Below are positions 9,344 through 17,598 of a stretch of 63,298 bases of DNA, in pieces. The position numbers and the translations under genes are program-made. Every line of letters begins with the position of its first letter. Position 1 is the stretch's first letter. Origin of the DNA: Rhodocyclaceae bacterium (GTDB taxonomy: Bacteria > Pseudomonadota > Gammaproteobacteria > Burkholderiales > Rhodocyclaceae); contig NKXK01000035.1 of NCBI GenBank assembly GCA_004379165.1, positions 1 to 63,298 on the forward strand. The letters run 5' to 3'. The notes under the pieces are model-generated. The model did no database searches and was not told the DNA's origin. It saw only the letters and a program-made list of their open reading frames with translations.

Positions 9344-10708
9344 TCAAGCGGTGTTGTCAGATTCGTCGTTAACGATCGGAAAGTCGATTTCAAAACTGAA
9401 GCAACTGCCGGCGCCCGGCGTGCTGGTGATGCTCAGTTGCCCGCCCATGAGTTCGATCAGCTTTCGGGCAATCGGCAGCCCGACGCCGACACCGCCGTGA
9501 CGGCGGACGCTTGAGCCATCGGCCTGCACCATCAGTCCGTTGAGTTGCGGAATGATCTCCGGTGAGATACCAATGCCAGTGTCGGTGACCGAAAAACGCA
9601 AGCGGACTTTGCCGCTGCTGGTGCCGACGGTTTCGGCGCGGACGTTGATCTGGCCCTGCTCCGTAAATTTGATGGCGTTCTCCAGCAGATGTCGGAACAC
9701 CTGCCGCAGACGGTCGACATCGCCACGCAGCGTCGGCGGCAGATCGCCGCTGGCGGATTCCTCGAAACGCAGCCCCTTGCTGTTCGCGGCCTTGCGGTGG
9801 CTATAGACCAGCCCGGTCAGCAACTCATTGACAGCGAAGGGGGCAGGATTGAGCTGAATCAGGCCGGCGTCAAGGGCCGAGAGTTCGATCAGGTTGGCGA
9901 TCAGGTGCATCAGCTGGTCTGCCGATTGGCGCAACGGTGTCAGCAACTCGCGCTGAGTGTCGTTGAGGTCCTCCATGTCGAGCAGATCGGCGAGGCCCAT
10001 GATGCCGTTCATCGGCGTCCGAAGTTCATGGCTGATATTGGCAAGAAACTCGGTTTTCATCCGCGCCGATTGTTCGGACTGACGATGTGCCGCTGCCAGG
10101 TGGGCGAGCAGTTCGTCCTTTTCGTGTTCGAGGCGGAACGTGTCTTGCAAGGTCTGGTTGAAGTAATCGGCGCTGCGCGTGGCGATAACCATGAAGAGCA
10201 GCGTCATCACAGTAAAGGCGATGTGCAGCGGATCCTTGCCGAGGCTGCCGATGGCGACGGCGAGCACGATCGGCCAGGCATACAGACGGAAGGCGGGGCG
10301 GTCGGCTGCCAGCACCGGTACGGCACCGGCGATCATCCCGGCCATGATGAAGGCGGTAAATAGCTGTAGCGTGGTGTCGCTGCCGGTCATTAGCAGCAGG
10401 GCGCCGGCGGCCCAGACCAGGCCGCCGCAGCCGGCGCCGATCAGCGCCTGGCGGTGCCAGTCGGCTGCTTGCTGCCGGCGGTTCTCTTCACCACAGCGGA
10501 AGTAACGGGCGCCGCTGAGCAGGCGCAGACCGGCTACCAGCCAGGCCGTGGCCAGCCAGGCGAGCAGCGCCCGGTGATCGACCTAGCCCCAGGCGATCCA
10601 GGTCAGGAAGCTGGCATTGACGATCGACGTGATCTGCCCCAGCCGCAGGTTGCGGAAGAGCAGCTCGACCTGACGGCCGAGGATGAACGGATCGTCTTGA
10701 GGGTTCAA
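9344..10708 (-). pseudogene. Membrane sensor histidine kinase interrupted by an amber codon
   Basis: The coding frame starts at a TTG (10708) overlapping the hslO stop (TTGA) and reads NPQDDPFILGRQVELLFRNL, LRLGQITSIVNASFLTWIAWG. A TAG at 10583-10585 follows, after which the same frame continues without a break: VDHRALLAWLATAWLVAGLR and further membrane helices. Then come the kinase core ISHELRTPMNGIMGLADLL (phosphoacceptor His), N box HLLENAIKFTEQG, G1 DTGIGIS and G2 GVGVGLPIARKL. The stretch from the ATG at 10390 (348 aa) keeps the catalytic domains but only part of the membrane sensor. One C-to-T change of CAG would explain the stop. No partner regulator is adjacent. Confidence 0.75.
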
Positions 10709-11583
10709 TGCAGGTTTTCCGGGGCGGATTCGGCAAACAGCGCGGCAACGGCTGCCGCGTCGAAACGATACTCGCGATTGCAGATATCGTCACGGATCAG
10801 GATCTCGCCATGCTCCGCAAGAATGGTTTCCGCATCGGCCTTGCCGATGCCGCGGATCATGTCGCGCACCTTGTCCCAGTCTTCGGGGCAGTGATAGACC
10901 ACCGGCTGCGCGTCGTAGATGCGGATGCCGCCGGCCTCGATGTCTTCATGGAACAGGCGGCGGAGCAGGGTTTCGGCATCCAGTTCCAGCAATTCGGCCG
11001 GTTTCACCGTCGCCGCCAGCTGGGTAATGCGTGACCAGCCGTCGGCATCGTGCTTGTCGGCATCCGGCATTTTCTGCAGGAAGAGGCAGGCCGCGGCCCG
11101 CGGGCTGGCGCTGGCGATCAGCTTCGAGGGTTGCTGTTCGGATTGCTCCAGGTAGTGCTCGAAGATTGCCGCAATGCTGTCGCCGACCAGCGGCACATAG
11201 CTCTGGTAGGGCTGGCGGGCGGTCGGCAGGTCGAGGCTCATCAGCAGCTGCCCGCCCTGATGCGCGCCGAGGAGTTCCGGCACCGGCGCTGGCAGCACCA
11301 CCGGGTTGCTGCGCGCCATGCCGCGCATCTGCAATTGCTCGTTGCAATCCATGACCAGCAGCTGGATCGGGCCGTTGCCGCGCAATTGCAGCGTCAGCCG
11401 GCCCGGCTGCTTGAGCTGGGCGGCGATCAGCGCGGTGACGGCGGCGGTTTCGCCGAGCAGCTGGGCGACGGTGGGCTGGTAATCGCGCCCGGCCTGCATC
11501 TGCTGCCAGGCGTCGCCGAGATGAACAATTGCGCCCCGGATATCGAGGCCTTCAAACAGGAAGCGGCGAACGGTGCTGGTCAT
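10705..11583 (-). CDS. hslO: Hsp33-family chaperonin with reduced zinc site
   Basis: 292 aa. The N-terminal Hsp33 core is clear: FEGLDIRGAIVHLGDAWQQM, LLGETAAVTALIAAQLK, GRLTLQLRGNGPIQLLVMDC, with the linker helices after it. In E. coli the C-terminal redox switch binds zinc through CxC and CxxC. Here the matching positions read VYHCPEDWDK and IRDDICNREYRF, so only one cysteine of each pair remains. Oxidative activation by zinc release is therefore doubtful. The start overlaps the stop of the upstream ArsC-like gene (ATGA), and the stop overlaps the start of the histidine kinase gene. Confidence 0.9.
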   Translation of the reverse strand: MTSTVRRFLFEGLDIRGAIVHLGDAWQQMQAGRDYQPTVAQLLGETAAVTALIAAQLKQPGRLTLQLRGNGPIQLLVMDCNEQLQMRGMARSNPVVLPAPVPELLGAHQGGQLLMSLDLPTARQPYQSYVPLVGDSIAAIFEHYLEQSEQQPSKLIASASPRAAACLFLQKMPDADKHDADGWSRITQLAATVKPAELLELDAETLLRRLFHEDIEAGGIRIYDAQPVVYHCPEDWDKVRDMIRGIGKADAETILAEHGEILIRDDICNREYRFDAAAVAALFAESAPENLH

Positions 11584-11942
11584 GCGAAATGCTCCGCGTA
11601 GGTTTCCGGCGAGAAGCCGACCAGCAGCGCGTCGCCGGTATCGAGTACCGGCCGCTTGATCAGCGCCGGATACTGGACCATCAATTTTTGTGCCTTTTTC
11701 GCGTCGACCGCAGATCGCTCCTCATTCGTCAGTTTTTTCCACATCAGGCCACGGCGGTTGAGCAGGGTTTCCCAGCCGGCACGGGCCATCCAGTCCGGCA
11801 GGTTCGCCTCGGCGACACCGGCCTTCTTGTAATCGACAAACTCGAAGGCGATGCCGCTTTCCGTCAGCCAGGTCATGGCTTTTTTCATGGTGTCGCAATT
11901 CTTGATGCCGTAGCAGCGAACCGTTGTTTGGCTTGTGTTCAT
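11580..11942 (-). CDS. ArsC/Spx-family reductase-like protein (YffB type)
   Basis: 120 aa with a thioredoxin-like fold: VRCYGIKNCDTMKKAMTWL carries the single active-site cysteine of the ArsC/YffB family (CDTxKKA). FEFVDYKKAGV, then MWKKLTNEER and the cis-proline region LIKRPVLDTGD follow. YffB proteins are thought to be glutathione-dependent thiol reductases; arsenate reduction is not supported because no ars genes are near. It is translationally coupled to hslO, so a thiol-redox role together with the chaperone is plausible. A dispersed-repeat copy (11685-11713) encodes part of the central region. Confidence 0.88.
   Translation of the reverse strand: MNTSQTTVRCYGIKNCDTMKKAMTWLTESGIAFEFVDYKKAGVAEANLPDWMARAGWETLLNRRGLMWKKLTNEERSAVDAKKAQKLMVQYPALIKRPVLDTGDALLVGFSPETYAEHFA
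11685..11713 (-). repeat. Dispersed 30-bp repeat, copy 4
   Basis: On the minus strand it begins CTGCGGTCGACGCGAAAAAG and ends in AAAAA. The first 20 bases equal copy 1, although the host genes are unrelated. Confidence 0.7.
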
Positions 11943-12016
11943 GTTGATTTATTTCAGAAACTCACTGGCGAGATAATGTACTACAGCGCCCGTTTGCCGA
12001 AAAACAGAGTTGCTGC

Positions 12017-12358
12017 TCAGGCCTTGCGCAGGTAGCAGGCCTTGAGCAGCATCTGTCCGGCGTCGGTCTTGCAATCGACCTCATGGTCGCCGTCGACGAT
12101 GCGGATGCCCTTGATCTTGGTGCCCTGCTTGAGGGTGATCGAGCTGCCCTTGACCTTGAGATCCTTGATCAGCGTGACGCTGTCGCCGCTTTGCAGGACA
12201 TTGCCGCTGGCATCCTTGACGATGCGCTCGCCGTCTTCTTCGCCGCTCTCCGCAGCTGCCTGCGGCCATTCAAAACCGCAGTCGGCGCAGACGTAGTTGT
12301 CGCCGTCCGGATAGGTGTTTTCAAGCGTGCATTGCGGGCATGCGGGGATGCTGGACAT
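12017..12358 (-). CDS. yjdM: YjdM (PhnA-type) zinc-ribbon protein
   Basis: 113 aa. N-terminal zinc ribbon with two CxxC pairs (IPACPQCTLENTY and YVCADCGFEW), then the PhnA/YjdM SH3-like barrel: VKDASGNVLQSGDSVTLIKD, LKVKGSSITLKQGTKIKGIR, GMLL-type end (GQMLLKACYLRK). The family was named after phosphonate operons, but the protein is not a phosphonoacetate hydrolase and its role is unknown. Monocistronic here. Confidence 0.93.
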   Translation of the reverse strand: MSSIPACPQCTLENTYPDGDNYVCADCGFEWPQAAAESGEEDGERIVKDASGNVLQSGDSVTLIKDLKVKGSSITLKQGTKIKGIRIVDGDHEVDCKTDAGQMLLKACYLRKA

Positions 12359-12433
12359 AGGGGTTCCTTGTGCTGAGGCGGGGCGCAGCCCATTGGCGGC
12401 GCGAGGGGCGACAGTTTACGCCCGGTGCGCCAC

Positions 12434-12886
12434 TCAGGCGACCGGAATTTTGGCGAGGAAGCGGTCGAGCTGGTTGGCAAAGGCCTGCCGGTCGCTCTGG
12501 CTGAAGGCGTTCGGGCCACCGGTCTCGATGCCGGCGCTACGCAGCTCCTCCATGAAATTGCGCATGGTCAGCCGTTCGCGGATGGTGGCGGTGGTGTACA
12601 TTTCGCCGCGCGGGTTGAGGGCGTGGGCGCCTTTTTCGATGACCAATGCGGCGAGCGGGATATCTGCAGTGACGACAAGATCGCCTGTTGTCACCTGATC
12701 GACGATGTGGGCATCAGCAACGTCGAATCCATGCGCGACCTGGATGGCGCGGATGAACTTCGACGGCGGCGTGCGCAGCATCTGGTTGGCGACCAGCGTC
12801 GTCGGGATCTGCCGCCGCTCGGCGGCACGATAGATGATTTCCTTGATGACGCCGGGGCAGGCATCGGCATCGACCCAGATGTACAT
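12434..12886 (-). CDS. yaiI: YaiI/YqxD family (UPF0178) protein
   Basis: 150 aa, full length. The family pattern [20 protein letters not shown], the [10 protein letters not shown] strand, [20 protein letters not shown] and [18 protein letters not shown] indicate a PIN-like fold with acidic residues. Biochemical activity is not established. A copy of the dispersed repeat ends 13 bp upstream of its start codon. Confidence 0.93.
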   Translation of the reverse strand: MYIWVDADACPGVIKEIIYRAAERRQIPTTLVANQMLRTPPSKFIRAIQVAHGFDVADAHIVDQVTTGDLVVTADIPLAALVIEKGAHALNPRGEMYTTATIRERLTMRNFMEELRSAGIETGGPNAFSQSDRQAFANQLDRFLAKIPVA

Positions 12887-12898
12887 GGTGATCTTCAG

Positions 12899-12928
12899 TT
12901 GCGGTGAACGCGAAAAAGTGCGCGATTT
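12899..12928 (+). repeat. Dispersed 30-bp repeat, copy 5
   Basis: TTGCGGTGAACGCGAAAAAG followed by a GATTT tract. Intergenic, between the divergent yaiI and beta-helix protein genes. Confidence 0.7.
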
Positions 12929-13092
12929 CGGGAAGGTCCGGCGGTTCCTTCACGCACCGGAGCGCGGACGGTTCGGTGGATAAAAGTCATCGGCGTGGGC
13001 GCATTGTGCCATGATGCGCTGGCTTGACCATCGGATGCCCATCGCATTCCATGTGGCGCCATTCATTGCCTCCGTCTTCGCGGGAGAAATTC

Positions 13093-14364
13093 ATGCCTCG
13101 ATCTATTCGTCACTTGCTGGCTGCCGGGCTGACCCTGCTGGCTGGGCTGGTCATTGCCCAGAGCGAGGACCGTTTGCCGCGGGAGTCGGCCTATTTGGGT
13201 GAAATCCGCCGCGGGCCGGATGGCAAGCTGCAGGTGATTAGCGAGGCGCCGGCGACGGATGCCGCGCAGCCGGCGGCCGCCGCACCGCTGGTCGTCGGGC
13301 CGGGGCAGAAGGTGGCGACGGTGACGGAGGCGGCCCGGCTGGCGCGGGATGGCGAGGTGATCGAGATTCGCGCCGGTGATTATCGCGGCCAGAGCGCGGT
13401 GTGGACGCAAAACAATCTGACCATCCGCGGCGCCGGCGGCAGGCCGGTTATGCTGGCTGATGGCAAGAGTGCCGAAGGCAAGGCGATCTGGGTAGTGCGC
13501 GGCGGCAAGGTGCGCATCGAAAACATCGAGTTTCGCGGCGCGCGGGTTCCCAGTCTCAACGGTGCCGGCATTCGCTTTGAGCGTGGCGAATTGACAGTGA
13601 GCAACTGCGGTTTCTTCGACAACGAAATGGGCATCCTGACTGCCAACAACCGCGAGCAGCAATTGACGGTGATTGACAGCGAGTTCGGCGATGCGCCGAG
13701 AACGCAGACGGATTTTCATCACCTCATTTACGTCGGCGCCATCGGCAAATTCACCCTGCGCGGCAGCCGCTTCAGCAATGGCTATTACGGCCACCTCGTC
13801 AAATCGCGCGCCGCCGAAAACCATATCCTGTACAACATGCTGGTCGATGGCGCTGGCGGCAAGGCATCGTATGAACTGGAGTTTCCCAATGGCGGCGTCG
13901 CCTATGTCATCGGCAACACCATTGGCCAGAGCGCCGGCACCGAGAATCCGGCGATCGTTGCCTATGGCGCCGAGGGGCCGCGCTGGCCGGAGAATGCGCT
14001 GTACTTTGCCCACAACACGCTGATCAATGACTACCACGCCGGCAATTTCCTGAATGTGCGAACCGACCGCATGGCGGCGGACATCGAGGTCTGGGCGATC
14101 AATAACCTGAGCGTCGGACGTGGCGATTTCTTCAAGCCCGCGCAGGGACGCTTCGAGGGGAATCTCACGGCGCCCCGCGCCGACATGCTGGAGATTGGCG
14201 GCGTGCCGGCCAAGGTGCCGGTGCTGTCGCCGCTGCGCGGTGCGGTCAGGGTGCCGGGGAGTGCCAACGGTGTCAGCCTGTTTCCGACGGCGGCTTTCCG
14301 CTTCCCGGTGGGCACGCAACCGGCGCGTGCCGGCAGTGCCTTGCTGCCCGGAGCCTTCCAGTAA
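13093..14364 (+). CDS. Secreted right-handed beta-helix protein
   Basis: 423 aa from the ATG at 13093 (MPRSIRHLLAAGLTLLAGLV), preceded by GGGAGA. A signal peptide ends near AQSED. Residues about 95-350 show parallel beta-helix repeats: EIRAGDYRGQSAVWTQNNLT, VRIENIEFRGAR, LTVSNCGFFDNEMGILTANN, FTLRGSRFSNGYYGHLVKSR and NHILYNMLVDGAGGKASYEL. Such proteins are carbohydrate lyases, epimerases or cell-surface structural proteins. The HHL and YELEFPNGG stretches may be functional, but I cannot assign a substrate. No partner gene is evident. Confidence 0.8.
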   Translation: MPRSIRHLLAAGLTLLAGLVIAQSEDRLPRESAYLGEIRRGPDGKLQVISEAPATDAAQPAAAAPLVVGPGQKVATVTEAARLARDGEVIEIRAGDYRGQSAVWTQNNLTIRGAGGRPVMLADGKSAEGKAIWVVRGGKVRIENIEFRGARVPSLNGAGIRFERGELTVSNCGFFDNEMGILTANNREQQLTVIDSEFGDAPRTQTDFHHLIYVGAIGKFTLRGSRFSNGYYGHLVKSRAAENHILYNMLVDGAGGKASYELEFPNGGVAYVIGNTIGQSAGTENPAIVAYGAEGPRWPENALYFAHNTLINDYHAGNFLNVRTDRMAADIEVWAINNLSVGRGDFFKPAQGRFEGNLTAPRADMLEIGGVPAKVPVLSPLRGAVRVPGSANGVSLFPTAAFRFPVGTQPARAGSALLPGAFQ

Positions 14365-14370
14365 GCCGGC

Positions 14371-15228
14371 TCAGGCCGGGCGACGCCCCATTGCTTCGCC
14401 CATGCGGATCGGGCGAGCCGGCGACCAGTCCGGGTTGAAGGCGAGGCTGTCCTTCGGGAAGAGCATGACGACCGTCGAGCCGAGCAGGAAGCGTCCCATT
14501 TCTGCGCCTTTTTCCAGGTTCACCGCAGATGTTGCATCGTAGCGCCACTCGCGGATGACGCCGGGGCGCGGCGGGTTGACCTGGCCATGCCAGACGGTGG
14601 CCATGCTGCCGACGATGGTGGCGCCGACCAGCGTCAGCACAAAAGGCCCGAATTCCGATTCGAAGACGCACACCACCCGCTCGTTACGGGCAAACAGCCC
14701 GGGCACGCCACGCGCCGTGGTCGGGTTCACCGAAAACAGCGCACCCGGGACGTAGATCATCCGCGTCAGCTTGCCGGCGCAGGGCATATGAATGCGGTGG
14801 TAGTCGCGCGGGCTGAGGTAGAGCGTGGCAAAACTGCCGTTCTCGAACTGCGCTGCCAGTTCGCGGTCGCCGCCGACCAGCGCCGTCGTCGAATACGAAT
14901 GCCCCTTGGCCTGGAAAATCTGGTCGCGCTCGATGGCGCCGAACTGGCTGATCGCGCCATCGACCGGGCAGAGAAAATCAGTCTCGGCCAAGGGGCGGGC
15001 ACCGTCCTTCAATGGCCGGGTAAAGAACTCGTTGAAGCTCTTGTAGCTGGCGATATCCGGATTCGCCGCTTCCGCCATGTTCACGTTGTAGCGGCCGACA
15101 AACCAGCGGATCACCGAGGTCGTCAGGCTGCCGGCTTCTGCCGAGGCAAGTTTGCCGGCGAGGACGGTGAGCGCCTGCTTGGGCAGAAGATATTGGGGCA
15201 GGACGGCAAGGCGGTCGGACACGGGCAA
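14371..15228 (-). CDS. psd: Phosphatidylserine decarboxylase proenzyme
   Basis: 285 aa. It forms phosphatidylethanolamine at the inner membrane. Visible marks: [15 protein letters not shown], the charge-relay region [36 protein letters not shown], and the LGST self-cleavage site near residue 252 ([12 protein letters not shown]) whose serine becomes the pyruvoyl group. The start follows a GAGACTTG-like site. A dispersed-repeat copy (14498-14528) encodes part of the stretch just before the LGST site. Confidence 0.96.
   Translation of the reverse strand: MPVSDRLAVLPQYLLPKQALTVLAGKLASAEAGSLTTSVIRWFVGRYNVNMAEAANPDIASYKSFNEFFTRPLKDGARPLAETDFLCPVDGAISQFGAIERDQIFQAKGHSYSTTALVGGDRELAAQFENGSFATLYLSPRDYHRIHMPCAGKLTRMIYVPGALFSVNPTTARGVPGLFARNERVVCVFESEFGPFVLTLVGATIVGSMATVWHGQVNPPRPGVIREWRYDATSAVNLEKGAEMGRFLLGSTVVMLFPKDSLAFNPDWSPARPIRMGEAMGRRPA
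14498..14528 (-). repeat. Dispersed 30-bp repeat, copy 6
   Basis: Minus strand CTGCGGTGAACCTGGAAAAA, then GGCGCAGAAAT. Inside psd, where it encodes [10 protein letters not shown]. Confidence 0.7.
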
Positions 15229-15249
15229 GTCTCGGTGAAAAAAGGCGGA

Positions 15250-16224
15250 TTATACGGGCTCGGCTGTCGGTGCCGTCGGGTCGGTGGGCGTGGCCCAGCG
15301 TTCGCGCCGCCATTTTTCACGCTCGCCATTGGCGCAGAAGCTCCACGCGACAATCCGGCTTTGCTTCTGCCCTTGCGTCATCGGCAGGATGCGCGATTCA
15401 ACCACCTTGGCTTTTTTCAGCGCCGCTTCAATGTGCACAAGGTTCTCCGCCTTGGACACCAGGCTGGTGAACCACAGTACCCGTTTCGGAATGGCCGCGC
15501 TCTGTTCGACCATGTTTTTGACGAAGGCGCGTTCGCCGCCATTGCACCAGAGTTCAGTACCGCCACCGCCGAAGTTCAGCCGCGGTTGCGCCGAGCCTTT
15601 GACCGCGCCGGGTTTGCCCAGGTTGTTCCACTTGCGCTGGCTGACGGCCAGCACCTCATCCGGCGAGTTGTGAAAGGGCGGGTTGCAGACCGACAGTTCA
15701 AAGCTTTCGCCCGAGCGCAGCAGGCCGGTGAAAATGTTGTCCCAGACCGGTTGGTGGCGCAATTCGATGTCTGCGGTCAACGCCGGATTTTTGCCCAGAA
15801 TGGCTTGCGCATTGGCCAGTGCGGCTTCGTCGATGTCGACGCCAAGGAAGGACCAGCCGTATTCGGCATGGCCGATCAGTGGATACACCAGATTGGCGCC
15901 GGTGCCGATATCGAGGACGCGGACTCCGGGCCCGGTGGGAATGGTCTTGCGGTTGCAGGTGGCGAGCAGGTCGGCGACGGCGTGCAGGTAGTCGGCACGG
16001 CCCGGAATCGGCGGGCAGAGGTAGCCTTCGGGCAGTTCCCAGCCGCGGACGCCATAGTGATGCATGAGGATGGCCCGGTTGAGGGTTCGCACAGCGGCCG
16101 GGTTGGCGAAATCGATGCTCGGCGTGCCGGCCGGCGTGGTCCTGACGTAGCGGGCGAGTGCCGCCGAGGTGGCGGTCAGCGCGGCAAAGTCATAGCCGGC
16201 GGCATTCTTGTTGCGTGGGTGCAT
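15250..16224 (-). CDS. rlmF: 23S rRNA (adenine-1618-N6)-methyltransferase RlmF
   Basis: 324 aa. N-terminal MHPRNKNAAGYDF is the RlmF signature. SAM-binding motif VRVLDIGTGANLVYPLIG at about 103-120, catalytic NPPF motif (SVCNPPFHNSPDE) at about 178-182 typical of N6-adenine methyltransferases, and SLVSKAENLVHIEAALK late in the fold. It modifies A1618 of 23S rRNA. It lies 21 bp upstream of psd in the same direction and 33 bp below nnrS. One good repeat copy lies at 15771-15801. Confidence 0.94.
   Translation of the reverse strand: MHPRNKNAAGYDFAALTATSAALARYVRTTPAGTPSIDFANPAAVRTLNRAILMHHYGVRGWELPEGYLCPPIPGRADYLHAVADLLATCNRKTIPTGPGVRVLDIGTGANLVYPLIGHAEYGWSFLGVDIDEAALANAQAILGKNPALTADIELRHQPVWDNIFTGLLRSGESFELSVCNPPFHNSPDEVLAVSQRKWNNLGKPGAVKGSAQPRLNFGGGGTELWCNGGERAFVKNMVEQSAAIPKRVLWFTSLVSKAENLVHIEAALKKAKVVESRILPMTQGQKQSRIVAWSFCANGEREKWRRERWATPTDPTAPTAEPV
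15771..15801 (+). repeat. Dispersed 30-bp repeat, copy 7
   Basis: CTGCGGTCAACGCCGGATTT, then TTGCCCAGAAT. Inside rlmF, encoding ILGKNPALTADIEL. The first tract is shifted by two bases relative to the consensus. Confidence 0.6.
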
Positions 16225-16257
16225 GGGGGATCCTCGAGGCGGGCCGCAAGTATCCCA

Positions 16258-17430
16258 TCAGTGTTCGCGGCCGTCGACCCGCGGTCGCATCAGCATCGGA
16301 ATGAAGCGCACGGTGAGGATGCCGAAGGCGATCAGCCAGCAGGTGGCCGCGGCATGGATGCAGGCGAGGTAAGCGCCGGGGGCGAGTTGTGGGATGCCGA
16401 TGCGGATGAACAGCGCCGCGAGCATGATCCAGAGTACGGCGCGGTCGAGCGCAGTAAAGACCACCTTGCGCCCGGTATGGCCATTGGCGATGCGCACGAT
16501 CATCGCCGGGATGACGCAGCCCATGGCGCCGAAGGTGAACAGATGCACCGAGACCGAGCCGATCCAGACGAAATTGATCACATGGCCGAGGGCTTCGATC
16601 AGCAACTGGCCGACGATGGCAAGGTAGCCGACGTACATGATGCCGATGTCGATGCGCTTGATTGCGAGCTGCGGCTTCCAGAAGAAGAAGCGGATCAGCA
16701 GCAGGATGGCGAGTGCCAGCGACAGGCCGGCGGTGACAAGGCGGGGATAGGCAAACTCGAAGACCAGCAGCAGGCCAAGCAGCTTGATCGGCATGTCCAG
16801 CCGCGGTGAACGCAAAATTTGCGCCGAAAACGCGGCCTTCATGAATTGCGTCAGGGTGCGCTCCAGCATGACGAGAAAGGCGAGACGGAACAGCGCCAGT
16901 GTCATCCCGTAGCCGACCGTGAAGTCCGGCCCACTGAGCAGCAGGTTCTTGGCCACCAGAAAGGCGGGCAGCATGAGCAAGAAGAAAGCATTGTCGCGAT
17001 AGCTGTCCTGGTTGCGGTAGCGCAGCAGTGTCCACACCAGCATGGCGACGATGGTGCCGAGAAAGAGGTTGGCGGCGAGCATGAACAGCCAGCTGGGCAG
17101 ACCGGCGCCGAAGCTGACGGCGAGGCGTTCGGCCAGCCAGGCGAAGGTGAGCAGCATCAAGGCCGGACCGTGGTAGCCGCGGATGTTCACCCAGTTTTTG
17201 GTCGAGGTCAGCAGAAAGCCGCCAAGCACCGCCCAGCCGAAACCGAAGAACATTTCGTGTGCGTGCCACTGGATGCTGTTCAGCGGTGTTGCCGGCGCCG
17301 GTAACTGGCCGCCAAAGATGAGCGCCCAGAGCATCGGTAGCGATAGTCCGGCGAGGCAGGCGAGGGCGAAGAAGGGGCGGAAGCCGACCAGCCACAGGGG
17401 ATGGGCAACAGAGAGAATCGACGGCGACAT
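16258..17430 (-). CDS. nnrS: NnrS family heme-copper membrane protein
   Basis: 390 aa, start at 17430 (MSPSILSVAHPLWLVGFRPF). The frame is open far upstream to 19077, but that part is the antisense of the nitronate monooxygenase gene. About twelve membrane helices with family motifs LVGFRPFF at the N-terminus, NSIQWHAHEMFFGFGWAVLG, FLLTSTKNWVNI and SVHLFTFGAMGCVIPAMIVR with metal-binding histidines. NnrS proteins bind heme and copper and protect against nitrosative stress or support denitrification. No nitrite or nitric oxide reductase genes lie in the window. Contains repeat copy 8. Confidence 0.93.
   Translation of the reverse strand: MSPSILSVAHPLWLVGFRPFFALACLAGLSLPMLWALIFGGQLPAPATPLNSIQWHAHEMFFGFGWAVLGGFLLTSTKNWVNIRGYHGPALMLLTFAWLAERLAVSFGAGLPSWLFMLAANLFLGTIVAMLVWTLLRYRNQDSYRDNAFFLLMLPAFLVAKNLLLSGPDFTVGYGMTLALFRLAFLVMLERTLTQFMKAAFSAQILRSPRLDMPIKLLGLLLVFEFAYPRLVTAGLSLALAILLLIRFFFWKPQLAIKRIDIGIMYVGYLAIVGQLLIEALGHVINFVWIGSVSVHLFTFGAMGCVIPAMIVRIANGHTGRKVVFTALDRAVLWIMLAALFIRIGIPQLAPGAYLACIHAAATCWLIAFGILTVRFIPMLMRPRVDGREH
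16801..16830 (+). repeat. Dispersed 30-bp repeat, copy 8
   Basis: CCGCGGTGAACGCAAAATTT, then GCGCCGAAAA. Inside nnrS. The A tract is present but starts two bases early. Confidence 0.55.
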
Positions 17431-17598
17431 CGAAAGGCCTTTCAGTGCTTCAGGAAGTGTCGCGAGTTTAGCGACTGTGCGCCGGTTCGCTTTTGATTTA
17501 TCCCCGAAGAGGCGCGCAGAGCCCTTCACAATCGCGTAAAATTCAACTCTTGGCGCCGCCGGGAGATGGACAGGTGCTGGCTTTCCATAAGGATAAAG

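Noticed and set aside
16150..16180. Repeat-like stretch at the rlmF start (GCGGTCAGCGCGGCAAAG)
   Set aside because: Encodes the DFAALTA stretch close to the RlmF N-terminal signature, and the A tracts are broken, so protein constraint may explain it.
14587..16809. 740-aa plus-strand open frame over psd, rlmF and nnrS
   Set aside because: It is antisense to three well-recognised genes, has low-complexity Gly/Arg/Asp composition and no domain.
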